52,140 nucleotides of DNA from Bacteroidota bacterium (lineage in GTDB: Bacteria; Bacteroidota; Bacteroidia; Palsa-965). The notes under the pieces were generated by a model. The model was not told the DNA's origin and ran no database searches. It worked only from the letters and a program-made list of their open reading frames with translations. Location of the stretch: assembly GCA_013289095.1 (NCBI GenBank), contig JABDAO010000010.1, positions 1 to 52,140 on the forward strand. The letters run 5' to 3'. Each line of letters begins with the position of its first letter. Position 1 is the stretch's first letter. Below are positions 23,527-33,597 of this stretch, piece by piece. Position numbers and translations under genes: made by a program.

Positions 23527-26445
23527 TTAAACGACAATATTCACGATTTTGTTATGCACCACAATCACTTTCTTGGGTTCCTTGCCGTCCATCATTTTAT
23601 GTGTTTGTTCGTGGGCAAGCACTTCTTTTTCAACTAGTTCTTTGTTCAGACTCAGATCGAGTTCGATGAAAAATTTTGTTTTTCCGTTGAGCGAAACGGG
23701 GTAATTAAAAGCCGTTTCCTGTACCTGTTTCTCGTCATACAGCGGAAAACGTGCAAAGGTAATGCTTGCATCATGACCCAGCAACTTCCAGAGTTCTTCG
23801 GCAATATGAGGCGCATAGGGCGAAACAAGGATAGCCAGAGGTTCGAGGATTGCACGTTTGTTGCATTTCAGCTCGGTAAGTTCGTTTACACAAATCATAA
23901 AATTGCTTACCGAGGTATTGAATGAATAACGCTCGATATCGTCCATCACTTTTTTGATGGTTTTGTGCAAGGCTTTGAGTTCGGGTTTTGAAGCGGGTTC
24001 ATTGCTTACAAAAAAAGCATCTCCGACAACCTCTCCCCCGGCCCCTCCCTCAACGGGAGGGGAGCCTTTGTGTGGAGTTGCATGATAAAGACGCCAGAGT
24101 TTACGGATAAAGTTCGAAACGCCTGTTATCCCGTTGGTGTTCCAGGGTTTGCTTTGTTCCAGTGGGCCGAGGAACATCTCGTATAAACGTAAACAGTCGG
24201 CTCCGTATTGATCGCAGATGTCGTCGGGACTTACTACGTTATACTTTGATTTAGACATTTTTTCCACCTCTGAATCGCAGATGTATTTCCCATCTTCGAG
24301 AATAAACCTGGCATGATTGAATTCCACCCTCCAGGCTTTATACTTCCCGATATCCAACTCGCTGTTTGATACCATATTTACATCGGCATGAAGCTTTGAA
24401 ATAGTCTTGTTCTTTGAAAATGCATCCATGTCGGAGGCAGTAAAATTGTTCACTAAAAGAAGCTGTTTGATGTACTCGAAATGATCGCCGTTGTTGCTGA
24501 GTAAAGCAAAATATTTTTCCATCAACCCTTGGGAGACAAAAGCATTGATGGCATCTATCCGGTAAACAAAACAGGAGCTTCCCTGAATCATCCCCTGATT
24601 AATCAATTTCTGAGCAGGCTCACTAACAGGAACCAACCCAAGATCATTCAAAAACTTTGTCCAAAACCGTACATACAACAAATGCCCGGTGGCATGTTCA
24701 GAACCGCCTATGTATAAATCAACATCCATCCAATACTCCATGGCTTTGCGTGAAGCAAACTCGGCGGGGTTACGCGGATCCATATAACGCAGGTAATACC
24801 ACGAACTGCCGGCCCAACCGGGCATGGTGGTGGTTTCGTATTCATACATGTCTTTGTATTTCCAGTTTTTTGCACGGCCTAAAGGTGGCTCACCGGTTTC
24901 GGTTGGGAGGAATGAATCGATCTCCGGAAGCTCCAGGGGCAGTTCGGTTTCAGCAATGGTATACGGAATTCCATCTTTGTAATAAACCGGGATGGGTTCG
25001 CCCCAATACCGTTGACGGCCAAACGCTGCATCGCGTAAACGGTAGTTGGTGCGAGCCTTGCCAAGTTCAAGATGCGCAATCTCGGCAATGACGGTTTTGA
25101 TGGCCTCTTTTACTTCAAGTCCATCCAGAAAGCCCGAATTAATGAGTTTGCCTTCCTTGGCATCGTAACTTTCTTTGCTGATATCGCCCCCGCTTACCAC
25201 TTCGGGTATGGGCAGCTTAAAATGTTTGGCAAAGGCATAATCGCGCGAATCGTGCGCAGGAACGGCCATGACAGCTCCGGTTCCATACCCGGCAAGCACA
25301 TAATCGCCTATCCAGACAGGTATTTCGGCTCCTGTAAACGGATGAACGACATAGGCGCCGGTAAACTCACCGGTTATTTTTTTTACATCTGCCTGCCGTT
25401 CGCGTTCACTTCGGTTTTTGGCGTAGGCAATGTATGCATCTACTGCACTCTTTCGGTCGGCTGTAGTAATAAACGGCACCAGTTCATGTTCGGGAGCCAG
25501 GGTCAGAAAGGAAACGCCGAATACCGTATCCGGACGGGTGGTGAAGACTTCGATTTGTGCATCACGGTCATTCATCCTAAAACGTAAGGAAGTACCCACA
25601 CTCCTCCCAATCCAGTTTCGTTGTGCTTCCTTCATGCTTTCTGTCCAATCCAGGGCATCCAGGTCATTCAACAAACGTTCGGCATAGGCAGTGATACGCA
25701 TGCTCCACTGAGGCATGCGTTTACGTTCCACCGCAAAGCCTCCGCGTTCAGACACGCCATCCTTTACTTCGTCGTTGGCAAGCACAGTACCCAGCTTGGG
25801 GCACCAATTTACCCAGGCTTCGCTCAGATAGGCCAGGCGGTAATTCATCAGTATGTCTTGTTGTTCTTTTTCAGAAAAACATTCCCAGTCGGCTGCCGTA
25901 AATAGTGTTGTTTCCTCACAGACGGCCTGAACCTCCCTGTTTCCGTGGGTAGCAAACTGATAAACAAGACGTTCGATAGGTTCGGCCCTGTTGGTTTGTT
26001 TATTGTACCAGGAATGGAAGATTTGAATAAAAATCCATTGCGTCCATTTGTAATAATCGGGTTCGGAGGTGCGCACTTCCCGGTCCCAATCGAACGAAAA
26101 CCCGATCTTATCCATCTGCTCCCTATACCTGTCTATGTTTTGTTTGGTGGTTATCAGTGGGTGCTGCCCGGTTTGTATGGCATATTGTTCGGCAGGCAAT
26201 CCAAAAGAATCAAAACCCATGGGATGCAACACATTAAAACCGGTGATGCGTTTGTAACGGGCCACAATGTCGGAAGCAATATACCCTAATGGATGACCTA
26301 CATGCAAACCGGCCCCAGAAGGATAGGGAAACATATCGAGCACATAGTACTTGGGTTTGCCGCCCTCTTCAGTAGTCTTAAAGGTCTTGTGCCGGGCCCA
26401 GTAATCCTGCCATTCTTTTTCCACTTTTCTGAAATTGTATTCCAT
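23527..26445 (-). CDS. leuS: Leucyl-tRNA synthetase
   Basis: The enzyme has 972 residues, class I, and charges tRNA-Leu. HIGH appears as HVGH (residues 48-51, after FPYPSGAGL), and the KMSKS loop as [16 protein letters not shown] (about 729-733). The editing (CP1) domain is present between them ([21 protein letters not shown] and [19 protein letters not shown]). The catalytic core and C-terminal anticodon-binding domain look complete. An unusual in-frame insertion, [20 protein letters not shown] (about residues 790-810), is encoded by a GC-rich palindromic repeat (24030-24064) after [12 protein letters not shown]. The frame is maintained, so the enzyme is expected to be functional. Start [16 protein letters not shown] is standard for the family. 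Confidence 0.97.
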   Translation of the reverse strand: MEYNFRKVEKEWQDYWARHKTFKTTEEGGKPKYYVLDMFPYPSGAGLHVGHPLGYIASDIVARYKRITGFNVLHPMGFDSFGLPAEQYAIQTGQHPLITTKQNIDRYREQMDKIGFSFDWDREVRTSEPDYYKWTQWIFIQIFHSWYNKQTNRAEPIERLVYQFATHGNREVQAVCEETTLFTAADWECFSEKEQQDILMNYRLAYLSEAWVNWCPKLGTVLANDEVKDGVSERGGFAVERKRMPQWSMRITAYAERLLNDLDALDWTESMKEAQRNWIGRSVGTSLRFRMNDRDAQIEVFTTRPDTVFGVSFLTLAPEHELVPFITTADRKSAVDAYIAYAKNRSERERQADVKKITGEFTGAYVVHPFTGAEIPVWIGDYVLAGYGTGAVMAVPAHDSRDYAFAKHFKLPIPEVVSGGDISKESYDAKEGKLINSGFLDGLEVKEAIKTVIAEIAHLELGKARTNYRLRDAAFGRQRYWGEPIPVYYKDGIPYTIAETELPLELPEIDSFLPTETGEPPLGRAKNWKYKDMYEYETTTMPGWAGSSWYYLRYMDPRNPAEFASRKAMEYWMDVDLYIGGSEHATGHLLYVRFWTKFLNDLGLVPVSEPAQKLINQGMIQGSSCFVYRIDAINAFVSQGLMEKYFALLSNNGDHFEYIKQLLLVNNFTASDMDAFSKNKTISKLHADVNMVSNSELDIGKYKAWRVEFNHARFILEDGKYICDSEVEKMSKSKYNVVSPDDICDQYGADCLRLYEMFLGPLEQSKPWNTNGITGVSNFIRKLWRLYHATPHKGSPPVEGGAGGEVVGDAFFVSNEPASKPELKALHKTIKKVMDDIERYSFNTSVSNFMICVNELTELKCNKRAILEPLAILVSPYAPHIAEELWKLLGHDASITFARFPLYDEKQVQETAFNYPVSLNGKTKFFIELDLSLNKELVEKEVLAHEQTHKMMDGKEPKKVIVVHNKIVNIVV
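24030..24064. repeat. Palindromic repeat inserted in frame in leuS
   Basis: The stem CCCCTCCC (24042-24049) with complement GGGAGGGG (24055-24062) and loop tcaac lies inside a stretch related to intergenic copies at 17227-17263 and 23403-23437. On the coding strand it adds [13 protein letters not shown] to LeuRS. Confidence 0.75.
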
Positions 26446-26680
26446 AGGGGTCCTTCAATCGGTTTAAGGCCTGAAATTAAGAAATTTTTCTGCATGGATA
26501 CAGCCTTTGCCATCGGCAGGATCAGGGCAAGAGAGATGTCTTAACCGGGCCGTTTATTCCTCAGGCAAGTAGTCTGATCGTTCAAAACCACCATTCACTC
26601 ACCGAAACCGGCAATCCACTCATTCATCAATCCAAGCATCACTTTTTAATGTATTTTGCATGCTCAAACCCACATATTTT

Positions 26681-28363
26681 ATGATGAAAGCGAAAAAAAC
26701 AGTCTTTACCGTGTTGTTGTGTGTGCTTACAAGTATGTCGGTCTGGTCTCAGAAAAAGACACCTCCTGCTTCAGCCGGAGGTAACCAGAAAGGCGCCGCG
26801 GCAAAGGTAAAAGTAACCTGGGGCGATGCCTACGAAATACCCCGAAAACATAGTGAAGCAGCCTTTATCGGGAATGCAAAAGAAGGCTATATACAGGTCT
26901 TGACACATGGCAATAAGTCGATGATCCTGAAACGTTTTGACTCCAAGCTCAAAGCAGCCGGTTTGGGCACCATCAACCTCGACGACATGCCCAGGGGTTG
27001 GGTAAATGAAGGTTTTGTGACCCTGAAAAAGAATGTCTATTTTTTATTTTCCTCCTGGGATCACGATGCCAAACGCGAAAGCTTTCATGCCCGTAAGGTT
27101 GATCTGCAGGGCAGCAGCCTGGGCCCGATCAAAGACATGATGGAGTCAGACAAAATCGGTGTTGCCGGCAGAGGCGGTTTCAGTTTCTTCGGCCCCATGC
27201 CTGCCGTACGGGTTGGAGGATATGGTACCGGAAAATATACCATCATGACTTCGAGCGACAGCAGTAAACTGTTTGTGAGCTATATGCTCAAACCCGAAGT
27301 AAAAAACGACAAGAAAAGCTTTGAGATTGACGGGATGTACTCGTTTGATGAAGACCTGAACAAGGTAAACGGGGGCGAATTCACCATGCCTTACACCGAA
27401 GCCATGATGGACAACGAAGACTATCAGGTCGATAAAAACGGGATCATCTTCATGCTCGCCAAGGTCTATGAAGAAACCCGCAAGGAAGCCAAAGATAAAA
27501 ATACGCCCAACTATCATTATGAAGTGTTTAGGTATAACAAGGGAAACAAAAATCCCGACATCATCCCTTTTGCACTACAAGATGGGTTTACAAAAAGCAT
27601 TGAGATCATGGATGATGCCGATGGAAACCTGCGTTGCACGGGTTTTTACTCCAAAGAACGCAACGGCACAACCACCGGCGCCTTTTTGTTGAAACTCGAT
27701 GCCGGGCAAAACACGTTATCCAAATTTCAAAAGGGATATTACGATTTCCCGGCCGATGTCCTCAAACAGTTTGAAACAGCCCGTACACAACGCAAGATGG
27801 AACGAAAAGAGAAAAAAGGCACCCTGGGCGCCTCCAATCTTGAATTCCGCGACTTTTTTATACACCCCGACGGAAGCGTCACACTTGTTGGTGAAGAGCA
27901 TTACACCGTTACCACAACTACCTCAGACGGTCATGGACACACCACCACACACACTACCTATTACTACAATGATATCATGGCCATGAATATAGACCCGGTA
28001 GGAAATATGGCCTGGGTGAAAAAGATACCCAAGGCACAATCGGGCGGGGCTGGTATGGGCGGCATGTCGTTCAAATTCTTTGCCAAAGGAAATGATGTCT
28101 ATATGTTCTATCTCGACAATGCAAAGAATGCCACACTCACGCTCGATAAAACGCCTGCACACCATCTCGATGGCAAGGGAGGTATTTTTGTTTGCGAAAA
28201 GATTGATGGAAAAGGAAAAGACTCGCGCACCGTACTCTTCGATTCAAAAGAGCTGAAACAACGCATTTATCCTACACAAATCACAACGGTATCAACCAAA
28301 CAAATGCTCACCACCACGGCCAGGAAAAAGACACGCACGCTCATGATGCTGACGGTAGATTAA
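26681..28363 (+). CDS. Secreted hypothetical protein (560 residues)
   Basis: The protein starts MMKAKKTVFTVLLCVLTSMS with a signal peptide ending near VWSQ; an ATG seven codons upstream is less likely. After a Pro/Ala/Gly linker (KTPPASAGGNQK) comes a beta-rich domain with repeating strand motifs (YIQVLTHGNKSMILKRFDSK, WVNEGFVTLKKNVYFLFSSW, TIMTSSDSSKLFVSYML). A Thr/His-rich loop (TTTTSDGHGHTTTHTTYYY, about residue 420) precedes INPVG-like strands. The strand spacing suggests a beta propeller, but no named family is recognised. It is divergent from leuS. Its 3' end abuts the 1.28-kb repeat-rich gap that carries array 2. Confidence 0.8.
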   Translation: MMKAKKTVFTVLLCVLTSMSVWSQKKTPPASAGGNQKGAAAKVKVTWGDAYEIPRKHSEAAFIGNAKEGYIQVLTHGNKSMILKRFDSKLKAAGLGTINLDDMPRGWVNEGFVTLKKNVYFLFSSWDHDAKRESFHARKVDLQGSSLGPIKDMMESDKIGVAGRGGFSFFGPMPAVRVGGYGTGKYTIMTSSDSSKLFVSYMLKPEVKNDKKSFEIDGMYSFDEDLNKVNGGEFTMPYTEAMMDNEDYQVDKNGIIFMLAKVYEETRKEAKDKNTPNYHYEVFRYNKGNKNPDIIPFALQDGFTKSIEIMDDADGNLRCTGFYSKERNGTTTGAFLLKLDAGQNTLSKFQKGYYDFPADVLKQFETARTQRKMERKEKKGTLGASNLEFRDFFIHPDGSVTLVGEEHYTVTTTTSDGHGHTTTHTTYYYNDIMAMNIDPVGNMAWVKKIPKAQSGGAGMGGMSFKFFAKGNDVYMFYLDNAKNATLTLDKTPAHHLDGKGGIFVCEKIDGKGKDSRTVLFDSKELKQRIYPTQITTVSTKQMLTTTARKKTRTLMMLTVD

Positions 28364-28563
28364 ACCCGCTGCCAGCAGCATGGGTTCCTCCATCACCAAA
28401 CGATGGATCAATACAGACGAACACCGGCACTACGTTCACTGTTGGGAGAATAATACCTCCCCTGGCCTGTTTTTTGTGCTGGTATGCCCCTGCAGACAAA
28501 CGTGCCGACCCTCTTCTTACATCCGCTTTCCTGGCGGTGAAAACTGCGGCAGGAAGAATCTGT

Positions 28564-28983
28564 ACAAGTGCAACTGTTTTGTGTACGGTTGCAAATGATT
28601 CAGGCCCCAAAACATCCGGCTTCCTGCCAAAGGCAGTTAAAACCTGTACGATTTCAATTGAAACAGACACGTGAGAAAGTGAACTGCAACCGGTTGCAAT
28701 TGACATCGGTAAGATAGAATAAGAAACGTGTATCATTTCAATTGAAACAGATACGATTGAAATTGAAACCGTTAAGATGGAATAAGAAACAGCAACGATG
28801 GCAATTGACATCGGTACAAAAGAAAGAGAAACAGATACAATTGCAATTGAAAGGAATGCAAAAGAAATTGATTCAGACACGATTGCAATTGAAATGGATG
28901 CAATGGAAAGTGAAACCGGTGAGATTTCAATTGCAACAGGCAAGATGTAAGATGATTCAGGTACGATTGAAATTGCAATCGTA
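28564..28983 (+). repeat. 21-bp tandem array 2 (16 clear units plus 4 degenerate units)
   Basis: Units of exactly 21 bp run in phase from 28648 to 28983, such as acgattgaaattgaaaccgt(t) and aagatggaataagaaacagc(a), and four degenerate units extend back to 28564. Two types tend to alternate: one with the palindromic ttcaattgaa or ttgcaattga core, and one with gaa[at][ag]agaaac-like cores. The plus frames contain a stop in the repeated gaataag units in one frame. The minus strand is open from 29135 to 28341 (264 codons) and reads heptads such as SIAIVSV, SLSFVPM and SISIVSV. No known gene is recognised; see arrays at 14944-15489 and 46575-46868. Confidence 0.88.
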
Positions 28984-29142
28984 CAAAACACATCCATAAG
29001 CGGCGAAAGATGTGTATTGCCTGTTAAATTGGCCTGTTCGCAATTGTCTGAACGATGATTAAACCCTGTTTGTGCATCAGATGGCGTGTGCGCTGATGCA
29101 CTGTGTGTCAGGATTTGCGCGGTACGGATACTCATCGGGATG

Positions 29143-29290
29143 GGTTATCCGGGGTTTTGCATTAGCCGTGTAACAGGCTAATGCAAAGTGCGTTAGGAAT
29201 TGTGCGCTGGCATCCCGGTTATCCGGGATTTTGCATTAGCCGTGTAACAGGCTAATGCAAAGTGCGTTAGGAATTGTGCGCTGGCATCCC
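29143..29290. repeat. 74-bp direct repeat (two copies plus partial third), REP-like
   Basis: Copies at 29143-29216 and 29217-29290 are nearly identical, and a third start (ggttatcccg) follows at 29291. Each contains the 12-bp stem TTTGCATTAGCC with complement GGCTAATGCAAA around gtgtaaca. It belongs to the same dispersed family as 22228-22450 and 45862-46010. Confidence 0.88.
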
Positions 29291-29587
29291 GGTTATCCCG
29301 CGGGTTCGTCGTGCTGCTGGCCTTTTGAGCGCGAATGCCTGCTTCGAATGCATCCTGCGGGTTTAAAGAAAAGTTTGGTCCATGCCTGACCTACAGTAAA
29401 TGCTTAACCTCGGAAAACTTACCAGCAATTAATTCCAAATCTGATAGATCCGCGCTTGTTCCTCCCTGGCAGGATTCTATCAACCCGCGGGCGATACGAT
29501 ATGGCATACGCTTTGGCACATCCCTGTCAGCTCTTTTGTTTCAGGAATCAGGTACAATGCCCGCACCTGCCATCCCTGCATTTTTAC

Positions 29588-29595
29588 TAACTTTA
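29588..29595 (+). promoter_or_regulatory. Possible -7 box (TAACTTTA) for the DAHP synthase gene
   Basis: TAACTTTA matches the TAnnTTTG consensus at seven of eight positions, 51 bp upstream of the chosen start, with a T-rich upstream region (tttcaggaat...). Weak, motif-based. Confidence 0.3.
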
Positions 29596-29646
29596 TGCCG
29601 CTTCTTGAACCCCGATCGTTCATCTGCCGTCTTTTATTCCCCTGCC

Positions 29647-30741
29647 ATGCAACTAAACACCCAACCACTTTCTGAATGGATCCCTGGAGTAAAACATCCG
29701 CTGATCATCAGTGGCCCTTGCGGTGCGGAGACGGAAGAACAAGTGATACAAACCGCCCGTGGCATTGCTGCACTCGGAAAGGTTTCGGTTTTCAGGGCCG
29801 GCATCTGGAAACCACGTACACGCCCCAATTCATTCGAAGGGGCAGGCCCCCAGGCATTTGCATGGCTTGGCCGTGTAAAGACTGAAACCGGGTTGCTTAC
29901 AACGGTTGAAGTAGCCACGGCCGAACATGTGGAGCTGGCATTGAAACACGGGGTCGATATACTTTGGATCGGCGCACGCACTACCGTAAATCCTTTTTCT
30001 GTTCAGGAAATTGCAGAAGCGTTGAAAGGGGTGGATATACCCGTGATGGTGAAAAACCCCGTTCATGCCGATATCCAGTTGTGGATCGGCGCGCTCGAAC
30101 GTCTGAATCTTGCAGGAATAACCAAACTTGCCGCCATCCACCGTGGTTTTTATACGTCTGACAAAACCTGTTACCGCAATATCCCGCGTTGGGAAATACC
30201 AATAGATCTTCAAACGCAATACCCAGCGCTTCCCATCATTTGCGATCCCAGCCATATCTGCGGGCGTACCGAAACCATTCAGGGAGTAGCCCAAAAAGCG
30301 CTTGATCTGAATATGGCCGGGCTGATGATCGAAACGCATGTCAATCCACAGGCTGCATTGAGCGATGCCAAACAACAACTCACGCCACTTGCACTTGGCA
30401 TCTTGCTCGATTCGTTGAAAGTACGGAACGTCACATCGGCCAACAAAGCATTTACCGACCAGCTGGAGCAGCTGCGGGTGATGATCGATGAGATCGATGA
30501 ACAGATGATCCGCACCCTTGCACAACGCATGAAAATGATCAACCGGGTAGGCGAATATAAACGCGATAACAACGTGACGGTGTTCCAGCTCGAACGGTGG
30601 CAGGAAATCCTGAAGTCGCGTATGGCCATGGGCATTATACAGGGCCTGGACGAAAATTTTGTGAAAGAGGTGTGCGAACTGCTTCACAAAGAATCGATCC
30701 GGCGACAGACCGAGATTACCCAGGTAGGAAAACCCCGATGA
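29647..30741 (+). CDS. Bifunctional DAHP synthase / chorismate mutase
   Basis: The 364-residue fusion acts in the shikimate and phenylalanine/tyrosine pathway. Residues about 1-265 are a type I-beta 3-deoxy-7-phosphoheptulonate synthase (PLIISGPCGAETEEQV, FRAGIWKPRTRPNSFEG, DILWIGARTTVNPF, KNPVHAD, IHRGF, CDPSHICGRTE). Residues about 275-355 are an AroQ-type chorismate mutase (LRVMIDEIDEQMIRTLAQRM, EYKRDNNVTVFQLERW). This order is the usual Bacteroidota fusion, in which the mutase part gives feedback control. The frame is open 104 codons further upstream, but that part is not protein-like, so the start MQLNTQPLSEW is chosen. Its stop overlaps the next start by 4 bp (ATGA), indicating translational coupling. 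Confidence 0.96.
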   Translation: MQLNTQPLSEWIPGVKHPLIISGPCGAETEEQVIQTARGIAALGKVSVFRAGIWKPRTRPNSFEGAGPQAFAWLGRVKTETGLLTTVEVATAEHVELALKHGVDILWIGARTTVNPFSVQEIAEALKGVDIPVMVKNPVHADIQLWIGALERLNLAGITKLAAIHRGFYTSDKTCYRNIPRWEIPIDLQTQYPALPIICDPSHICGRTETIQGVAQKALDLNMAGLMIETHVNPQAALSDAKQQLTPLALGILLDSLKVRNVTSANKAFTDQLEQLRVMIDEIDEQMIRTLAQRMKMINRVGEYKRDNNVTVFQLERWQEILKSRMAMGIIQGLDENFVKEVCELLHKESIRRQTEITQVGKPR

Positions 30742-31646
30742 ATCCGGAGCAGATACGTATGCCGAAAAGAGCAGCCTTAAAATTGTGTTCGCTTGCAGCA
30801 TTGCTGCCCCTGCTTTATGTCACGCTTTCGTTCACCGGCAGAAAATATACCCCCGACTCCCCTCCTTCGCCCGATACCCGTTACACGTTCAAAAGCATTG
30901 CCTATGGGCCCGAAAACCGAAACATACTCGATCTGGCCTTGCCCAAAGGACGCAGCGTAAAACAAACACCCTTGATCTTGTTTATACATGGAGGAGCCTG
31001 GGTGGCAGGCAACAAACTATTTTTCAGACGGGAGATGGAAATGTTTGCCGATTCGGGTTTTGCCTGCGCCTGTATAGACTACCGTTTTGTAAACAACCAG
31101 AAACATGTGCATCACAAAGAAATAACTTCGGATGTGATGCTTGCGCTTGATTATATTACCCACCATGCGCAAAGCTGGAATATTTCGCCCGATCGTATCG
31201 GGCTGTGGGGGCATAGCGCCGGAGGACATCTGGCAATGATTGTAGCCTATACGATGAATACCGATAGACGCATTAAAGCCGTTGTTTCGTGGTCGGGACC
31301 TACCAATTTTCTGGATGCACTACAGCCTACCGGGCAATCAACCGGCGAAAACATCCTCCAGGTTTATACCGGAACACCGCTTAAAACCGCTGCCGATACC
31401 GCCGTATGGAAATCGGTGAGCCCTTATTACATGGCCACAGCATCGGCTGTTCCTACCTTGTTTGTGCAAGGCATGCAGGACAACCTGGTGCCTGCACCGA
31501 TGGCCGTAAAGATGAAAGCACGGCTCGATTCATTGGGTGTGGATACCGACATGTTGCTGATGAAAAATGCAGGTCATGTCTATGTGGGATTCAGTCTGGA
31601 AAAGGCCAGAAAGGCTGGATATGCGTGGATGAAGGCGAAGCTTTGA
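30738..31646 (+). CDS. Alpha/beta hydrolase (esterase/lipase-like), secreted or membrane-anchored
   Basis: The protein has 302 residues from MNPEQIRMPKRAALKLCSLA. A hydrophobic segment (LKLCSLAALLPLLYVTLSF) gives a signal or anchor. The oxyanion-hole motif FIHGGAWVAG and nucleophile elbow GLWGHSAGGHLAMI identify the HGGxW carboxylesterase/BD-FAE subgroup. The catalytic Asp is probable in VQGMQDNLVP and the His in MKNAGHVYVG. It overlaps the DAHP synthase/chorismate mutase stop by 4 bp, so it is translationally coupled to it, although no metabolic link is evident. Substrate unknown. Confidence 0.9.
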   Translation: MNPEQIRMPKRAALKLCSLAALLPLLYVTLSFTGRKYTPDSPPSPDTRYTFKSIAYGPENRNILDLALPKGRSVKQTPLILFIHGGAWVAGNKLFFRREMEMFADSGFACACIDYRFVNNQKHVHHKEITSDVMLALDYITHHAQSWNISPDRIGLWGHSAGGHLAMIVAYTMNTDRRIKAVVSWSGPTNFLDALQPTGQSTGENILQVYTGTPLKTAADTAVWKSVSPYYMATASAVPTLFVQGMQDNLVPAPMAVKMKARLDSLGVDTDMLLMKNAGHVYVGFSLEKARKAGYAWMKAKL

Positions 31647-32034
31647 ACATGCGGTTCAAAGTTCAGGACATCACTGGCTTCTGAGCCATTACAACAGGCC
31701 CTGCGAACCAGATGTTCAAGAACGTATCCCGGAAATTATAGCTATCTTGTAATGAAGTTGCTTGATTCGGTCCTGTTAAGGTAACCACTGAGACACAAAG
31801 AACAGGAATGCTCACTACGAAATAAAAGTAACACCTTAGTGGTTCTGAGTGCTTTCCATGCCTTCGTGGTTATCATAGTCCTAGCGTCCCATACACATTT
31901 TCAAAATTTTAAAGAACCGAGCCAAAAGTATCAAAATAAGAACAAGAAAAAAGCCCAGAACTGTTATGGTTCTGAGCTTCTTGAGCTGAATCTGACTGTC
32001 CTTCTATCTGAGAATGTGACGTACTATGGTGGGT
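31647..32034. other. Intergenic stretch without recognisable gene
   Basis: This convergent gap holds degraded fragments of a dispersed repeat (aaccactgagacacaaagaa and ccttagtggttctgag), and the terminator at 31945-31979. I see no coding sequence. Confidence 0.6.
31945..31979 (-). terminator. Rho-independent terminator of the AlbA_2 gene transcript
   Basis: Read on the minus strand, AAGCTCAGAAC and GTTCTGGGCTT form a stem with one mismatch around a 7-nt loop, followed by a T run (31952-31947). It lies about 190 bp past the stop at 32165. Confidence 0.6.
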
Positions 32035-32100
32035 CGTGACGTGTTATTGACGTGTTCGTGACGTGTTTATGACGTGTTATTGACGTGTTCGTGACATGTT
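32035..32100. repeat. Six 11-bp tandem repeats (nnTGACGTGTT)
   Basis: Units cgtgacgtgtt, attgacgtgtt, cgtgacgtgtt, tatgacgtgtt, attgacgtgtt and cgtgacatgtt follow without gaps. Only the first two positions and one base of the last unit vary. The 11-bp period is close to one DNA helical turn. Confidence 0.93.
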
Positions 32101-32164
32101 TGCTTTGTGATTGCTTGTCCATGTCGAAAAGTTTATTGACAGCTATGCATAAACTAAACAAATC

Positions 32165-33562
32165 CTACCTTTTCAAAATGGTTCTCATTTGATAAGAAGT
32201 GCTAACTCCTGTCTTACCTTTTTTCACGAAAATCTCTTTCTTAACCAATAACGCCAACTCACGCAGAGCAGTGCTGGCAGACACCTCAAACATGGTCTGA
32301 AACTCCCTATTGGTTATTTTTCCTTTTTTAATTACATACTCCACAACCTTTATTTGGCGGGAGTTCAAACCGTCTTTATTGAAATCACCTGGATGATTTG
32401 TATCGGGTTGTGTTGGTGTGGCTATTACTTCCTGTTTAGCCTTCCTGAATACCACATTAAATCCAGCTGTTTGTTCCTCAAATTCTGGTTCTGGCATACC
32501 AGATGCTTTACACGCATCCAAGATTCTTTTTACACCACTTCCGTAATGCTCGATGGCTTCCACGTCATACAAAGCCCTGGCTATATTCTTATTCCTTGGC
32601 ACGGATGTATGATTTGGATTGCGAAACACTTCCATTGTCATGCTGTATGGCAATGTGCCTGGGTTCCAGATCAGAATGCTCTCGTCATCAATCTTTATCG
32701 TAATTTCATTCCCGTCCGAATAATCCCGATGACAAATGGCATTCACAACAGCTTCACGGATAGCATCGAGCGGGTACTCCCAAACTTCATCTCGTTGTGC
32801 TTTTTTCCCTGTGATGATGTATTCTACACTGATGCTCCGCTGAATAACGGACATCGTTTTATCAATCTGGTCAAACAGGTCTCCTTCAATATAATTGTCG
32901 TCAATAATCTTTGATCCCTTAAAACGACCGCAATGTACTTTGGCTTGTGGAAGGTATAGAGTGGGATCATTACCAAACAGAAGGATAGCCGACCAGGTTG
33001 GTTTATTATTCACCACGTATCCCAACTTTTGCAGTGTCTGCAATGGTGGATCAGCGAACTTCCTCCGCTTGGAAGCAATACTACGAGCAATGTAAAGTTT
33101 CACCTTTTTCATGCTAATGTCCTTCATCGAGGCTTTCAATGCAGGTGTTGCATCCCAGCTTATCCCAACAGAACCCATGTATATTTCGTTCACTCTATGA
33201 AGAGGGATTTGGCGGTTGCTGTTGGCAACTCGGAGATAATACCTGCCAAAGGCTGATACAGGCTTAACTTTGGTATTCGGAACATCAATTACAACAACAG
33301 AATGCCCCTGCACCTTTTCAGTGCTTATATCAACCGAAAGCATTGGTTCCGTTGCCTGAGCGATTTCGTTTACCCACTTTTTTAAGGTTTCTTTCCCAAC
33401 AGTAACCCCTTTAACTTCACCTTTATCGGATACTCCGATAAGCACCTTGCCACCATTCTTGCTGGCGAGAGCTACACAGGAAATAATGGCTTCTTTCTCG
33501 AAACTCTGTTTGAATTCCAGTGTTTCACCTTCGCCTTGTTTTATGAGATTAGCTAAATTCAT
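32165..33562 (-). CDS. Schlafen/AlbA_2 domain ATP-binding transcriptional regulator-like protein
   Basis: The protein has 465 residues from MNLANLIKQGEGETLEFKQS; an in-frame ATG 13 codons upstream is not needed. The N-terminal AlbA_2 (Schlafen) DNA-binding-like domain is marked by GEGETLEFKQSF and NGGKVLIGVSDKGEVKGV (residues about 8-125). A GHKL-type ATP-binding C-terminal domain follows (EYPLDAIREAVVNAICHRDY and MTMEVFRNPNHTSVPRNKNI with EHYGSGVKRI). The last 65 residues form a winged helix (RQIKVVEYVIKKGKITNREF). Such proteins, often called RecG-like helicase regulators, are common in accessory and defence-type regions. It neighbours an RHS fragment and toxin-antitoxin debris, which supports an accessory island. 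Target unknown. Confidence 0.9.
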   Translation of the reverse strand: MNLANLIKQGEGETLEFKQSFEKEAIISCVALASKNGGKVLIGVSDKGEVKGVTVGKETLKKWVNEIAQATEPMLSVDISTEKVQGHSVVVIDVPNTKVKPVSAFGRYYLRVANSNRQIPLHRVNEIYMGSVGISWDATPALKASMKDISMKKVKLYIARSIASKRRKFADPPLQTLQKLGYVVNNKPTWSAILLFGNDPTLYLPQAKVHCGRFKGSKIIDDNYIEGDLFDQIDKTMSVIQRSISVEYIITGKKAQRDEVWEYPLDAIREAVVNAICHRDYSDGNEITIKIDDESILIWNPGTLPYSMTMEVFRNPNHTSVPRNKNIARALYDVEAIEHYGSGVKRILDACKASGMPEPEFEEQTAGFNVVFRKAKQEVIATPTQPDTNHPGDFNKDGLNSRQIKVVEYVIKKGKITNREFQTMFEVSASTALRELALLVKKEIFVKKGKTGVSTSYQMRTILKR

Positions 33563-33597
33563 TGCTTTAATTTTGACTCTTCTGCAAATATACAGGT

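Noticed and set aside
28341-29135. Conventional protein-coding call for the 264-codon minus frame over array 2
   Set aside because: It overlaps the 3' end of the 26681-28363 gene and its ends outside the array look unstructured.
29335-29646. N-terminal extension of the DAHP synthase/chorismate mutase frame
   Set aside because: The residues are not protein-like, the family starts near MQLNTQPL, and a promoter-like box lies within the extension.
30597-30737. Longer start for the alpha/beta hydrolase
   Set aside because: It would overlap the end of the chorismate mutase domain by 47 codons, whereas the ATGA overlap at 30738 gives a signal-anchor N-terminus.
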